A stretch of DNA of 62,545 nucleotides, from the NCBI RefSeq assembly GCF_019733465.1, contig NZ_JACVQL010000050.1:1-62545 (forward strand), written 5' to 3'. The DNA comes from Actinotalea ferrariae. GTDB lineage: Bacteria; Actinomycetota; Actinomycetes; Actinomycetales; Cellulomonadaceae. How positions within the stretch are numbered: position 1 is the stretch's first letter; every line of letters starts with the position of its first letter. Made by a program: the position numbers and the translations under genes. Of this stretch, positions 1 through 8,594 are shown piece after piece. The notes below the pieces were generated by a model. It was not told the DNA's origin. It saw nothing but the letters and a program-made list of their open reading frames with translations, and searched no databases.

Positions 1-707
1 GGCTGCGGCGGGACCGTCGGCGGCTGCTGCGGCGGGTAGGTCGGCTCGCCCGGCTGCGGCGGCACGTCCTGCGGCGGGTGCGGCGGCACCGGCGGGTGGC
101 CGCCCGACGGCACGTGCGGCTGGTTCGCCGACGGCACGTGCGGCTGGGCAGGCGTGGGGACGTGCGGCTGGGCGGTCGTGTGCGGGTACGGCTGCTGGGA
201 CGGCGTCGGGCGACCGTTCGCCACCCCACCGACCTCGGCGAGAAGCCCGCGCGCCCGGTGCGCGTGCTCGCCGGCGCACAGCAGCGCGTACTGCGAGGCC
301 ACGATCTGGCTCGACGAGGTGAAGTCCCGCTTGCCGCCCGCGAGCGCGTACGAGATCACCGAGAAGAGCATGCCGAACGCGGCGCCGATCGCGATGGCCG
401 GGAAGATCGGCAGCACCGCGCCGTCCGGGCTCGCGAAGAACGAGAGCAGGAGGCCGACGAAGAGGCCGAACCAGGCGCCCGACGCGAGTCCGGCGAGCGC
501 GACCCGCGGGTAGGTGAGCCGGCCCGTGACCCGCTCGACCATCTGCAGGTCGGTGCCGACGATCGTCACGTGCTGGACCGGGAACTCCTTGTCGGAGAGG
601 TGGTCGACGGCGCGCTGGGCCTCGAGGTACGTGGGGTACCGGGCGACCTGCTCGCCCTGCGGCAGGGTCGGCACGCCGGGCACCCGGGCCGTCCGGTTCA
701 TCGTCAT
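1..707 (-). CDS. General stress protein-like membrane protein (YflT/GSP17M type), 3' end outside window
   Basis: About 235 codons are visible, reading from ATG 707 (MTMNRT; ATG 701 is an alternative) to the window edge without a stop. The N-terminal part (residues about 20-55) contains RYPTYLEAQRAVDHL, the pattern of the YflT/GSP17M stress domain. Two hydrophobic helices follow at about 68-90 and 98-122, then a soluble stretch and a Pro/Gln/His-rich tail from about residue 165 with repeated QPHVP units. The domain is linked to general stress in Bacillus, but its biochemical role is unknown. It faces away from the MgtE-like gene, with which it shares the 100-bp divergent region 708-807. No strong Shine-Dalgarno is visible. 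The domain call rests on recognition of the pattern. Confidence 0.75.
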   Translation of the reverse strand, partial: MTMNRTARVPGVPTLPQGEQVARYPTYLEAQRAVDHLSDKEFPVQHVTIVGTDLQMVERVTGRLTYPRVALAGLASGAWFGLFVGLLLSFFASPDGAVLPIFPAIAIGAAFGMLFSVISYALAGGKRDFTSSSQIVASQYALLCAGEHAHRARGLLAEVGGVANGRPTPSQQPYPHTTAQPHVPTPAQPHVPSANQPHVPSGGHPPVPPHPPQDVPPQPGEPTYPPQQPPTVPPQ

Positions 708-807
708 GAGGGCGATTCTCGCCCACATGGTCGACTGAGGCCACAGTCCTGGGCCGGTCGCCCGGAACCGCCCGTGGGTGCGCAGGTCAGAGCACTACGC
801 TGACCGC

Positions 808-2100
808 GTGAGCAGCGCCGGATCCCGTGTCTTCGTCGCGCGCCTCGCCGGGACCACCGTGTTCGACCCGATCGGGGACCAGGTGGGGCGGGTGCGCGAC
901 GTCGTCGTGCTGCTCGCGTCCAAGGGCGCCCCGCGTGCCGTGGGCCTCGTCGTCGAGGTGCCCGGGCGCCGGCGCGTGTTCCTGCCCCTCACGCGCGTGA
1001 CCAGCATCGACAGCGGTCAGGTGATCAGCACCGGGCTGCTCAACCTGCGCCGGTTCGAGCAGCGCCCGTTCGAGACGCTCGCGATCGGCGAGCTCCTCGA
1101 CCGCCAGGTCGACCTCGTGGACGGCTCCGGCACGGCGACCATCGTCGACGTCGCCATCGAGCAGCAGCGCTCTCGCGACTGGTACGTGAGCAAGCTCTTC
1201 GTGCGGCGTCAGCCGCCTGGCAAGGGCGGTCTCATCCGCCGGCGCGGCGAGACGCTGCTGGTCGACGTCGCGGACGTGCGGTCGCTCGCGTCGGCGGGCG
1301 TGCAGCGCGCCGACCTGCTTCTCGCGTCGTACGAGGACCTCAAGCCCGCCGACCTCGCCGACGTGCTGCACGAGCTGGGGACCACCCGGCGGCTCGAGGT
1401 CGCCCGGGCGCTCGACAACGAGCGCCTCGCCGACGTGCTCGAGGAGCTGCCCGAGGACGACCAGGTCGCGATCCTCTCGGGGCTGAGCCTCAACCGGGCG
1501 GCCGACGTGCTCGACGTCATGCAGCCCGACGACGCGGCGGACCTGCTGAGCGAGCTGCCGGTCGAGCAGGCGACCGAGCTGCTCGAGCTCATGGAGCCCG
1601 AGGAGGCGCGCGACGTCCGGCGCCTGCTCGCGTACGAGGACAACACGGCGGGTGGTCTCATGACGACCGAGCCCGTGATCCTGGGGCCCGAGACGACGAT
1701 CGCCGCCGCGCTGGCGCACGTGCGCCGCCAGGACCTCACGCCCGCGCTGGCGTCGATGGTGTTCGTGGTCCGGCCGCCGGTCGAGACGCCGACGGGACGG
1801 TTCCTGGGCGTCGTGCACTTCCAGCGGCTGCTCCGCGAGGCGCCGCACGACCTCATCGGCGGTCTCCTCGACACCGAGATCGAACGCGTCGTGGCGGACG
1901 CGCCGTTGAGCCAGCTCACGCGGCTCCTCGCGACCTACAACCTGCTCGCGCTCCCGGTGGTCGACGACGAGCGCCGGCTCCTGGGTGCGGTCAGCGTCGA
2001 CGACGTGCTGGACCACCTGCTCCCGCAGGACTGGCGCGAGAACGACACCGAGGAGACCGACCGGGCGATGACCGAGCAGATGGAGGCGGGGCGTGGCTGA
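808..2100 (+). CDS. PRC-barrel / MgtE N-terminal domain / CBS protein
   Basis: 430 residues from GTG 808. An upstream in-frame GTG at 778 adds an unconvincing RRSEHYADR leader. Order of parts: PRC-barrel-like region (residues about 8-70), a second barrel-like region (75-135), MgtE_N helical repeats (about 180-280, with LADVLEELPEDDQ and LLELMEPEEARDVRRLLAY), then a CBS pair (about 285-410). The membrane domain that forms the Mg2+ channel in true MgtE is absent, so this is not a transporter by itself. It probably senses Mg2+ or nucleotides, or acts as a regulatory partner. Its end overlaps the DUF1003 gene by 8 nt, which implies translational coupling and a shared function. The domain order is common in actinobacteria. 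Confidence 0.85.
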   Translation: MSSAGSRVFVARLAGTTVFDPIGDQVGRVRDVVVLLASKGAPRAVGLVVEVPGRRRVFLPLTRVTSIDSGQVISTGLLNLRRFEQRPFETLAIGELLDRQVDLVDGSGTATIVDVAIEQQRSRDWYVSKLFVRRQPPGKGGLIRRRGETLLVDVADVRSLASAGVQRADLLLASYEDLKPADLADVLHELGTTRRLEVARALDNERLADVLEELPEDDQVAILSGLSLNRAADVLDVMQPDDAADLLSELPVEQATELLELMEPEEARDVRRLLAYEDNTAGGLMTTEPVILGPETTIAAALAHVRRQDLTPALASMVFVVRPPVETPTGRFLGVVHFQRLLREAPHDLIGGLLDTEIERVVADAPLSQLTRLLATYNLLALPVVDDERRLLGAVSVDDVLDHLLPQDWRENDTEETDRAMTEQMEAGRG

Positions 2101-2605
2101 GCGGTTCGACACCCCCAAGGTCTCCCGGCGGTCGCTGCGCCCGACGTGGGACCCCGACCTCGTCGGCCGCGGCGCCGAGGCGTTCGCGCGGTTCATGGGG
2201 ACCGGCCGGTTCCTGCTCTACATGACCGCGTTCGTCATCGTGTGGGTCACGCTCAACGTGCTCGCGCTGTGGGGCCTGCGCTGGGACCCGTACCCCTTCA
2301 TCCTGCTCAACCTCTTCTTCTCGGTGCAGGCGTCCTACGCGGCGCCGCTCATCCTGCTGGCGCAGAACCGCCAGGACGACCGGGACCGCGTGGCGCTCGA
2401 GCAGGACCGCCAGCGCGCCGAGCGGTCGCTCGCGGACACCGAGTACCTCGCGCGCGAGATGGCCGGCCTCCGGATCGCGCTCGGCGACGTCGCGACGCGC
2501 GACTTCGTGCGCTCGGAGCTGCGCAACCTGCTCGAGGAGATGCAGGCGGACCGGTCCGCCGAGGACGGGGAGCCGGCCCGGCGGCAGGCCGACGAGCGCG
2601 TCTGA
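2093..2605 (+). CDS. DUF1003 membrane protein
   Basis: 170 residues from GTG 2093, inside the end of the preceding MgtE_N gene. Two transmembrane helices lie at about residues 40-62 and 68-90, with WDPYPFILLNLFFSVQASYAAP between and within them, the hallmark of DUF1003. A charged, probably coiled-coil region follows (RDRVALEQDRQRAERSLADTE). The C-terminus is acidic. The function of DUF1003 proteins is not established. The coupling here to a Mg2+-sensing domain protein suggests a joint role in cation homeostasis, which is inference. It converges on the minus-strand gene at 2626 with a 20-nt gap. Confidence 0.88.
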   Translation: MAERFDTPKVSRRSLRPTWDPDLVGRGAEAFARFMGTGRFLLYMTAFVIVWVTLNVLALWGLRWDPYPFILLNLFFSVQASYAAPLILLAQNRQDDRDRVALEQDRQRAERSLADTEYLAREMAGLRIALGDVATRDFVRSELRNLLEEMQADRSAEDGEPARRQADERV

Positions 2606-2625
2606 CGTGCGTCCGACGCGCCCGG

Positions 2626-3456
2626 CTACTGCGTCGCGTCGGTGACCAGCGCACGCAGCCTGTCGAGGAGTGCGGGCTCTCCCGTGACCTCGAGCGCGGA
2701 GGAGTCGCCGCGCCCCCACAGCCAGCGGTCGAGCTCCCAGGCGCTCGCGCTCACCACGAGGTCGGCGCCCGCGTCCCGGCTCCCTGCGACGACGTCGTGC
2801 ACCGCCGCCGCGTCGAGGTCGTAGGCCTTCCCGGACTCCGGCCCGGTGCCCGTGAAGCGGCCGAGCGCGAGGTCCCATGCGGCGTCGGCGTTCGTGCACG
2901 CGAGGCGCACCCGCACCCCGTCGGGCGTGAAGGTGCCCCACTCGGGGACGCCGTCGACCATGACGCGGAGCAGCTCGTCGACGCCGTCGAGCGCGAGCGC
3001 GACCGTCGGCGGTGCGACGGCGAGCCCGGCCGTGAGCTCGGCGTCGACCCGGTGGATCAGCGCCTCGTGCGCCTGCCGCCGCGCCACCCAGCCCACCGTG
3101 CCGCCGTCGTCGTGCCACGACCAGCACGGCTGCTCGGGCGAGCGCTCCGCGAGCGCCAGCACGAGGGCCGTGCCCGACGCGGGCGCCGCGGCGAGCAGCT
3201 CGACGTCCGCGGGGCGCTCGGGCACCGGCAGCTCGTCCATCGGACGACCGGTCGCGACGACCTCGGCCCAGGCGTGCTGCACCTCGGTGAGGTGCCACAG
3301 CAGGTCGCCCGCGGTCCAGCCCTCGCACGAGGGGACCGGCGACGCCAGGTCCACGCCCTGCAGCGCGGTGAGGAAGCGCTCGAACTCCTCGCGCACGACG
3401 TCGACGTACTGCGCGTGGTCCAGCGGGGCACGCGCCGGACGGCTGGTGTCGGTCAT
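2626..3456 (-). CDS. Maleylpyruvate isomerase family, mycothiol-dependent enzyme-like protein
   Basis: 276 residues from ATG 3456 (MTDTSRPARAPLDH). The N-terminal DinB-like four-helix domain carries WHLTEVQHAW and, further on, QAHEALIHRVDAE, which give the His/His/Asp metal-site pattern of mycothiol-dependent isomerases and S-transferases. The C-terminal part has the smaller SCP2-like domain usual in TIGR03083 proteins. These proteins use the actinobacterial thiol mycothiol, but the substrate of this member cannot be read from the sequence. The gene is monocistronic on the minus strand, between DUF1003 (convergent) and mrp (divergent; 129 bp shared upstream). Confidence 0.85.
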   Translation of the reverse strand: MTDTSRPARAPLDHAQYVDVVREEFERFLTALQGVDLASPVPSCEGWTAGDLLWHLTEVQHAWAEVVATGRPMDELPVPERPADVELLAAAPASGTALVLALAERSPEQPCWSWHDDGGTVGWVARRQAHEALIHRVDAELTAGLAVAPPTVALALDGVDELLRVMVDGVPEWGTFTPDGVRVRLACTNADAAWDLALGRFTGTGPESGKAYDLDAAAVHDVVAGSRDAGADLVVSASAWELDRWLWGRGDSSALEVTGEPALLDRLRALVTDATQ

Positions 3457-3585
3457 GGGCCGAGAGTAGGGCCGGCCGCCGACACGGCGGCAGACCGGAC
3501 GATCAGGCCGCCGGCCCGGCACGGACTCGGCGCACCGCCTCGGCAGCCGTCCGGGGGCTCCGCGCGGTCGACCTACGATGGACGC

Positions 3586-4728
3586 ATGTCCGCCCCCACC
3601 GTCGAGTCCGTCACCGCAGCGCTCGCGGGCGTCATCGACCCCGAGATCCGCCGCCCCATCACCGAGCTCGGCATGGTCCGATCGGTCGAGGTGGCGCCCA
3701 CGCCGGAGGGTGCGGCCGTCACGGTCGGCGTCGACCTCACGACGGCGGGCTGCCCGATGCGCGACACCATCACGCGCGAGGTCACCGCGACGGTCCAGGG
3801 GCTCGAGGGCGTCACGTCGGTCGCCGTCGACCTCGGCGTCATGACGGCCGAGCAGCGGTCCGAGCTGCGGTCGATGCTGCGCGGCGGCGCAGCCGAGCCG
3901 GTCATCCCCTTCGCGCAGCCCGACAGCCTCACGCGGGTCTACGCCGTCGCGTCCGGCAAGGGCGGCGTCGGCAAGTCCTCCGTGACCGCGAACCTCGCCG
4001 TCGCCATGGCGCAGCAGGGCCTCAAGGTCGGTGTCGTCGACGCGGACGTCTACGGGTTCTCGATCCCGAAGATGCTCGGCGTGACGCAGAGCCCGACCAA
4101 GGTCGACGACATGATCCTGCCGCCCGTGGCGCACGGCGTGAAGGTGATCTCGATCGGCATGTTCGTCCCGGCCGGGCAGCCGGTCGTGTGGCGCGGGCCG
4201 ATGCTGCACCGCGCGCTGCAGCAGTTCCTCGCCGACGTGTTCTGGGGCGACCTCGACGTGCTGCTCCTCGACCTGCCGCCCGGGACGGGCGACATCGCCA
4301 TCTCGGTCGCCCAGATGCTGCCCACCAGCGAGCTGCTCGTGGTCACCACGCCCCAGCCGGCGGCTGCCGAGGTGGCCGAGCGCGCCGGGTCCATCGCGCT
4401 GCAGACGCGTCAGCAGCTCGTCGGCGTCGTCGAGAACATGTCCTGGTTGGAGAACCCCGACGGCACGCGCATCGAGGTCTTCGGCTCGGGCGGCGGCCAG
4501 GCCGTGGCCGACAACCTCTCGCGCGCGACCGGTGCGCCCGTCCGGCTGCTCGGCCAGGTGCCGCTCGACCTCGAGCTGCGCGCGGCCGGGGACGCGGGCA
4601 CGCCCGTGACCCTCGCCGCGCCGGACTCCCCGGGCGCCGTCGTGCTCCGCGAGATCGCGGCGACGCTCGCGCACCGCTCGCGCGGCCTCGCCGGCCGCTC
4701 GCTGGGTCTCACCCCCGTCACCCGCTGA
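3586..4728 (+). CDS. mrp: Mrp/NBP35-family iron-sulfur carrier ATPase
   Basis: 380 residues from ATG 3586, the usual length for Mrp/ApbC. Residues about 5-85 form a MIP18 (DUF59) domain, including GCPMRDTI. The P-loop domain starts near residue 115, with the deviant Walker A GKGGVGKSS at about 124-132 and the Walker B-like DLPPGTGD further on. Known members bind and transfer Fe-S clusters to apoproteins in the cytosol. A typical CxxC near the C-terminus is not obvious, as in many Gram-positive Mrp proteins. It is the last gene before the repeat-rich non-coding stretch, and stands alone. Confidence 0.93.
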   Translation: MSAPTVESVTAALAGVIDPEIRRPITELGMVRSVEVAPTPEGAAVTVGVDLTTAGCPMRDTITREVTATVQGLEGVTSVAVDLGVMTAEQRSELRSMLRGGAAEPVIPFAQPDSLTRVYAVASGKGGVGKSSVTANLAVAMAQQGLKVGVVDADVYGFSIPKMLGVTQSPTKVDDMILPPVAHGVKVISIGMFVPAGQPVVWRGPMLHRALQQFLADVFWGDLDVLLLDLPPGTGDIAISVAQMLPTSELLVVTTPQPAAAEVAERAGSIALQTRQQLVGVVENMSWLENPDGTRIEVFGSGGGQAVADNLSRATGAPVRLLGQVPLDLELRAAGDAGTPVTLAAPDSPGAVVLREIAATLAHRSRGLAGRSLGLTPVTR

Positions 4729-4786
4729 CGCGAGGGCCGGACGCCCACGTCCGCCCGCAGCCGGCGCTCCACCGGGCCGTCCAGAC

Positions 4787-4982
4787 GCTCGCACGCGAAC
4801 ATCCGTGCACGTGGAGGCGTCCCCAACCCCTCATGTGCACACAAGCTCGCGTTCGAACATCCGTGCACTCGGAGGCGGCGGCCCTTTCCACGTGTCCACC
4901 AGCTCGCACTCGAACGTCCGTGCACGTGGCGGCGGTACCAACCCCTCCAGGTGTCCACGAGGTCGCGTTCGAGCGTGCGTGC
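4787..4982. repeat. Direct repeats of 57-59 bp (three full units and one partial) in a 353-bp non-coding stretch
   Basis: Bases 4729-5081 hold no convincing gene. Units start at 4787, 4845, 4902 and 4961 (lengths 58, 57 and 59 bp; the last breaks off after about 22 bp). Each begins GCTCGC, followed by CGAAC(A/G)TCCGTGCA in the three full units, then a G-rich block, a CCAACCCCTC-like block (two of three units), and ends with a GTGTCCAC or GTGCACAC element. The units are diverged, so this is an old array. It sits just upstream of the deoR-galT-galK operon. The 14-mer CGAACATCCGTGCA recurs in the palindrome at 39913. Role unknown: regulatory site array or a repeat family. Confidence 0.8.
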
Positions 4983-5081
4983 GTGCGCGCGCGCAGTGTG
5001 GGCGGACTGGGCCGCCGGACGGACGCAGGCGACGCGGCGGCGCGTGTTGTCTTGTGTTTGGTTCTGGTGGACACTGTTCGC

Positions 5082-5906
5082 ATGCTTGCGCAGCAGCGGC
5101 AGGAGCTGATCCTGTCCCGCGTCCGGAGCACCGGCGCGGTACGGGTCGCGGACCTCGTCACGAGCCTCGACGTCTCGGACATGACGGTCCGCCGCGACAT
5201 CGCCGAGCTCGCTCGCCGCGGGCTCGTGCACCGCGTCCACGGCGGCGCCGTCGACGCGCACCAGGCGGCGCACGAGCCCGCCTTCCTCGCCAAGCGGGAG
5301 CTCGCCGCGGCCCAGAAGGCCGCGATCGCGGAGGCCGCGCTCGCGCAGGTCGAGCCGGGCAGCGCCATCGCGCTCTCCGCCGGGACGACGACGCACCACC
5401 TCGCCCAGCTCGTCGCGGCCTCGCCGCACCTGCGCCCCCTGACGGTGGTCACGAACTCCCTGCCCGCGGCCGAGGCGCTGCACCGCCCGGGCGACCACGG
5501 TCTCGCGGTGGTGCTCACGGGCGGCACGCGCACGCCGTCGGACGCGCTCGTGGGACCGGTCGCGCTCCGCTCGCTCGAGGCGCTGCGCGTCGACGTCACC
5601 TTCCTCGGCGTGCACGGGATCGACACGCACGCCGGGCTCACCACGCCCAACCTGCTCGAGGCCGAGACCGACCGCACGCTCGTCCGGATCGCCGCGCGCA
5701 CGGTGGTGCTGGCCGACAGCTCCAAGTGGGGCACCGTCGGCCTCAGCCGGATCGCCGACCTGTCCGACGTCGCCGTGCTCGTCACGGACGACGCCCTGCC
5801 GACCGAGGCCGCCGCGGACCTGCGCGACCACGTCGGCAGCCTGATCCTGGTACCCACGCCCGACGCCCGGACGCCCCAGCCGGCGACCACCCAAGGAGAA
5901 CCGTGA
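5082..5906 (+). CDS. DeoR/GlpR-family transcriptional regulator (probable galactose operon repressor)
   Basis: 274 residues from ATG 5082. The N-terminal helix-turn-helix (residues about 4-58) contains VADLVTSLDVSDMTVRRDIA and HRVHGGAV, the signature of the DeoR family. The C-terminal DeoRC sensor domain (about 75-255) has SAGTTTHHLA, TNSLPAAEAL, GGTRTPSDALVGP and ADSSKWG, normally a sugar-phosphate site. Its stop overlaps the GTG of galT (GTGA), so the regulator is part of the operon and probably controls it. The T/G-rich stretch just upstream (5044-5080) holds TGTTG and TGTTTGG elements that could be operators, without clear symmetry. Confidence 0.92.
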   Translation: MLAQQRQELILSRVRSTGAVRVADLVTSLDVSDMTVRRDIAELARRGLVHRVHGGAVDAHQAAHEPAFLAKRELAAAQKAAIAEAALAQVEPGSAIALSAGTTTHHLAQLVAASPHLRPLTVVTNSLPAAEALHRPGDHGLAVVLTGGTRTPSDALVGPVALRSLEALRVDVTFLGVHGIDTHAGLTTPNLLEAETDRTLVRIAARTVVLADSSKWGTVGLSRIADLSDVAVLVTDDALPTEAAADLRDHVGSLILVPTPDARTPQPATTQGEP

Positions 5907-7150
5907 CCTCACCGGGAACGCCCGCCGACGCGACGTCCACCGGCCCGCACGTGCGGCGCACGCCCACGACGATGGCGGACGGGCGCGAGCTCATCTACTT
6001 CGACGACAGCGAGCCCTTCGTCTCGGGCGGCGCGACCCGCCGCCTCGACGACCCGCGACCGCTCGGCGACCGCTTCGTCCTCACCGAGCCCGACGGATCG
6101 ACGCGCCCCGTCACAGGCCCGGAGATGCGGCTGGACCCGCTCACGGGCGAGTGGATCCCGATGGCGTCGCACCGCATGAACCGCACGTTCCTGCCTGCCG
6201 CCGACGCGTGCCCGCTGTGCCCTGCGCGCACCGAGACGGCCGGCTCGGGCTACTCGGACGGCGAGATCCCGGCGACCGACTACGACGTCGTCGTGTTCGA
6301 GAACCGTTTCCCCGCGCTCATGCAGGTCCCCGGCATCACGCTCGAGGACGGCTGGGACGTCGACGACGAGCCGCTGTGGGCTGCGCGCCCCGCCGCCGGC
6401 CGGTGCGAGGTCGTGTGCTTCAGCGCGGACCACACGAGCTCCTTCGCCGACCTCACGCCGCGCCGCGTCCGCACGATCGTCGAGGCGTGGGCGGACCGCA
6501 CCGCCGAGCTCGGACGCCTCCCGGGCATCCAGCAGGTCTTCGCGTTCGAGAACCGCGGCCGCGAGATCGGCGTCACGCTCCCCCACCCGCACGGGCAGAT
6601 CTACGCCTTCCCGTTCGTCGCGCCGCGGACGCAGGCGATGCTGCGCCAGGCCGCGGCCTACCGCGAGCGCACGGGTGGCCACCTGCTGCACGACGTCGTC
6701 GAGGCCGAGCGCCGCGCGGGCACACGCGTCGTGCTCGAGTCGGAGCACTGGGTCGCGTACGTCCCCGCGGCCGCGCGCTGGCCCGTCGAGGTCCACCTGG
6801 CGCCGAAGCGCGACGTGCTCGACCTGCCCGGCCTCGACGACGCCGAGCGCGACGACCTCGCACGCACCTACCTCGAGCTGCTGCGCCGCCTCGACCGGTT
6901 CTTCGTCGAGCCCGACGCGCCCGACGGCGAGCCCGGCCGCCCCATCCCCCTGCCGTACATCGCCGGGTGGCACCAGGCCGTCGTCGGCGAGGGCCGCGAG
7001 CTCGGCCGCCTCCACCTGCAGGTGTTCTCGGTGCTGCGCGCGCCCGGCAAGCTCAAGTACCTCGCCGGCGTCGAGTCGGGCGTCGGCGCGTGGATCAGCG
7101 ACACGACGCCCGAGCGGATCGCCGCACGCCTGCAGGAGGTCGCGCGATGA
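5903..7150 (+). CDS. galT: Galactose-1-phosphate uridylyltransferase
   Basis: 415 residues from GTG 5903, with Shine-Dalgarno AAGGAGAA a few bases upstream and the start overlapping the deoR stop. It carries HPHGQIYAFP with H228 and H230. In the HxH motif the second His is the one uridylylated in GalT enzymes. It also has CPLC (zinc-type site, residues near 100), FENRFPALM and EVVCFSADHTSSF, all typical of the family. It exchanges UMP between UDP-glucose and galactose-1-phosphate in the Leloir pathway in the cytosol. It ends in an ATGA overlap with galK, so the three genes are translationally linked. Confidence 0.96.
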   Translation: MTSPGTPADATSTGPHVRRTPTTMADGRELIYFDDSEPFVSGGATRRLDDPRPLGDRFVLTEPDGSTRPVTGPEMRLDPLTGEWIPMASHRMNRTFLPAADACPLCPARTETAGSGYSDGEIPATDYDVVVFENRFPALMQVPGITLEDGWDVDDEPLWAARPAAGRCEVVCFSADHTSSFADLTPRRVRTIVEAWADRTAELGRLPGIQQVFAFENRGREIGVTLPHPHGQIYAFPFVAPRTQAMLRQAAAYRERTGGHLLHDVVEAERRAGTRVVLESEHWVAYVPAAARWPVEVHLAPKRDVLDLPGLDDAERDDLARTYLELLRRLDRFFVEPDAPDGEPGRPIPLPYIAGWHQAVVGEGRELGRLHLQVFSVLRAPGKLKYLAGVESGVGAWISDTTPERIAARLQEVAR

Positions 7151-8373
7151 CGGAGACCTCCTGGGTCGCCGCCTGGGCGCCCGCCGACGGCACCGCCCGC
7201 GTGACCGCCGCGTTCGCCGAGCACTTCGGCGGGGCGCCGGACGGCGTCTGGTCGGCCCCCGGCCGGATCAACGTCATCGGCGAGCACACGGACTACAACG
7301 GCGGCCTCTGCATGCCCGCGGCGCTGCCCCACCGCACCTACGTCGCGCTGCGCACGCGCTCCGCCGACGACGGGCTGCCGCGCTCCGCGGTGCGCCTCGC
7401 GTCGGCCCAGGAGGCGGGCGGCGACGTCGTGACCGTCGACCTGGCCGACGTCGGCCCGGGGCGCCCCGGGGGCTGGACCGCGTACGTCGTCGGCGTCGCG
7501 TGGGCGCTGCGCGAGGCGGGGCACGACGTCGCGGGCTTCGACGCCGTCGTCGACTCGTGCGTCCCGTACGGTGCCGGGCTGTCCTCCTCGGCCGCGCTCG
7601 AGTGCTCGGTCGCGGTCGCGCTCGACGAGGTGCACGGGCTGGGCCTCGGCGACGACGCGGGCCGCGCGGTGCTGGCCGAGGCCTGCATCCGCGCCGAGAA
7701 CGGCGTCGCGGGCGCCGCGACCGGCGGCATGGACCAGGCCGCCTCGCTGCGCTGCCGCGAGGGCCACGCGCTCCTGCTCGACTGCCGGGACGGGTCGACG
7801 CGGCACATCCCGCTCGACCTCGAGTCGCACGGGCTCGCCCTCCTCGTGATCGACACGCGCGCGGAGCACCAGCTCGCGGACGGCCAGTACGCGTCGCGCC
7901 GAGCGGCCTGCGAGCGGGCGGCGGCGCACCTCGGCGTCGCGACGCTGCGGGAGGTCACCGAGCTCGACGCGGCCCTGGCCGCGCTCGCCACCCTGCCCGA
8001 CGCCGAGGTCGTCGGCCGCCGGGTGCGGCACGTCGTGACCGACAACGCGCGCGTCCGCGAGGTCGAGCGGCTGCTCGACGCGGGCGACGTGGAGGCCGTC
8101 GGACCCGTGCTCACCGCGGCGCACGCGTCCCTGCGGGACGACTACGAGGTGAGCTGCCGTGAGCTCGACGTCGCGGTCGACGCCGCGACCGCGGCCGGTG
8201 CGCTCGGCGGGCGGATGATCGGCGGCGGTTTCGGCGGCTCGGCCATCGCCCTGGTCCTCCGGGACGACGTCGATGCGGTGGCCGGTGCGGTCGCCGGCGC
8301 CTTCGCACGCGAGGGCCTCGCGGAGCCGCGGTTCCTCGTCGCGACGGCGGCCGGGCCGGCCGGGCGGTCCTGA
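7147..8373 (+). CDS. galK: Galactokinase
   Basis: 408 residues from ATG 7147, overlapping the galT stop (ATGA). All GHMP-kinase motifs are visible: GRINVIGEHTDYNGG near residue 39 (galactose binding), the ATP loop PYGAGLSSSAALE near 140, and GRMIGGGFGGSAIAL near the C-terminus. It phosphorylates galactose at C1 and feeds GalT. It is the last gene of the deoR-galT-galK operon. No galE or galactose transporter lies in the window, so the pathway is completed elsewhere. Bases 8374-8594 downstream (221 bp) show no gene and no clear terminator. Confidence 0.96.
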   Translation: MTETSWVAAWAPADGTARVTAAFAEHFGGAPDGVWSAPGRINVIGEHTDYNGGLCMPAALPHRTYVALRTRSADDGLPRSAVRLASAQEAGGDVVTVDLADVGPGRPGGWTAYVVGVAWALREAGHDVAGFDAVVDSCVPYGAGLSSSAALECSVAVALDEVHGLGLGDDAGRAVLAEACIRAENGVAGAATGGMDQAASLRCREGHALLLDCRDGSTRHIPLDLESHGLALLVIDTRAEHQLADGQYASRRAACERAAAHLGVATLREVTELDAALAALATLPDAEVVGRRVRHVVTDNARVREVERLLDAGDVEAVGPVLTAAHASLRDDYEVSCRELDVAVDAATAAGALGGRMIGGGFGGSAIALVLRDDVDAVAGAVAGAFAREGLAEPRFLVATAAGPAGRS

Positions 8374-8594
8374 GGACGTAGGCGGACGAAGCGCCCACCG
8401 GTCTCGCGTGGCACCCCAACGATTCGCTGCGCCCGTGCGTCAATCTCCCCAGGGGGCACGTGCGTCGGTGAGGACGCTCATCCATCGGTCCTAGGCGATC
8501 CGCCGAAGGTCATCCCGCAGGACGATCTGCGGCGCGCGCAGCCCTCGATAGGTTCGCACCGCACCGCCACGATCGCACCTCGAGAGGCCTTCAG
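8374..8594. other. Non-coding stretch between galK and the acidic lipoprotein gene
   Basis: 221 bp without a supportable gene. It must hold the promoter of the lipoprotein gene (start 8595; only a weak CGAGAGG ribosome site is seen). I see no strong hairpin, palindrome or repeat. Confidence 0.5.

Noticed and set aside
778-807. Upstream GTG start of the MgtE_N/CBS protein
   Set aside because: The added residues are outside the PRC-barrel family and would lie in the likely promoter and ribosome site; GTG 808 fits better.
4787-4982. CRISPR array
   Set aside because: The units are 57-59 bp, adjacent and diverged, with no unique spacers of constant length and no cas genes.
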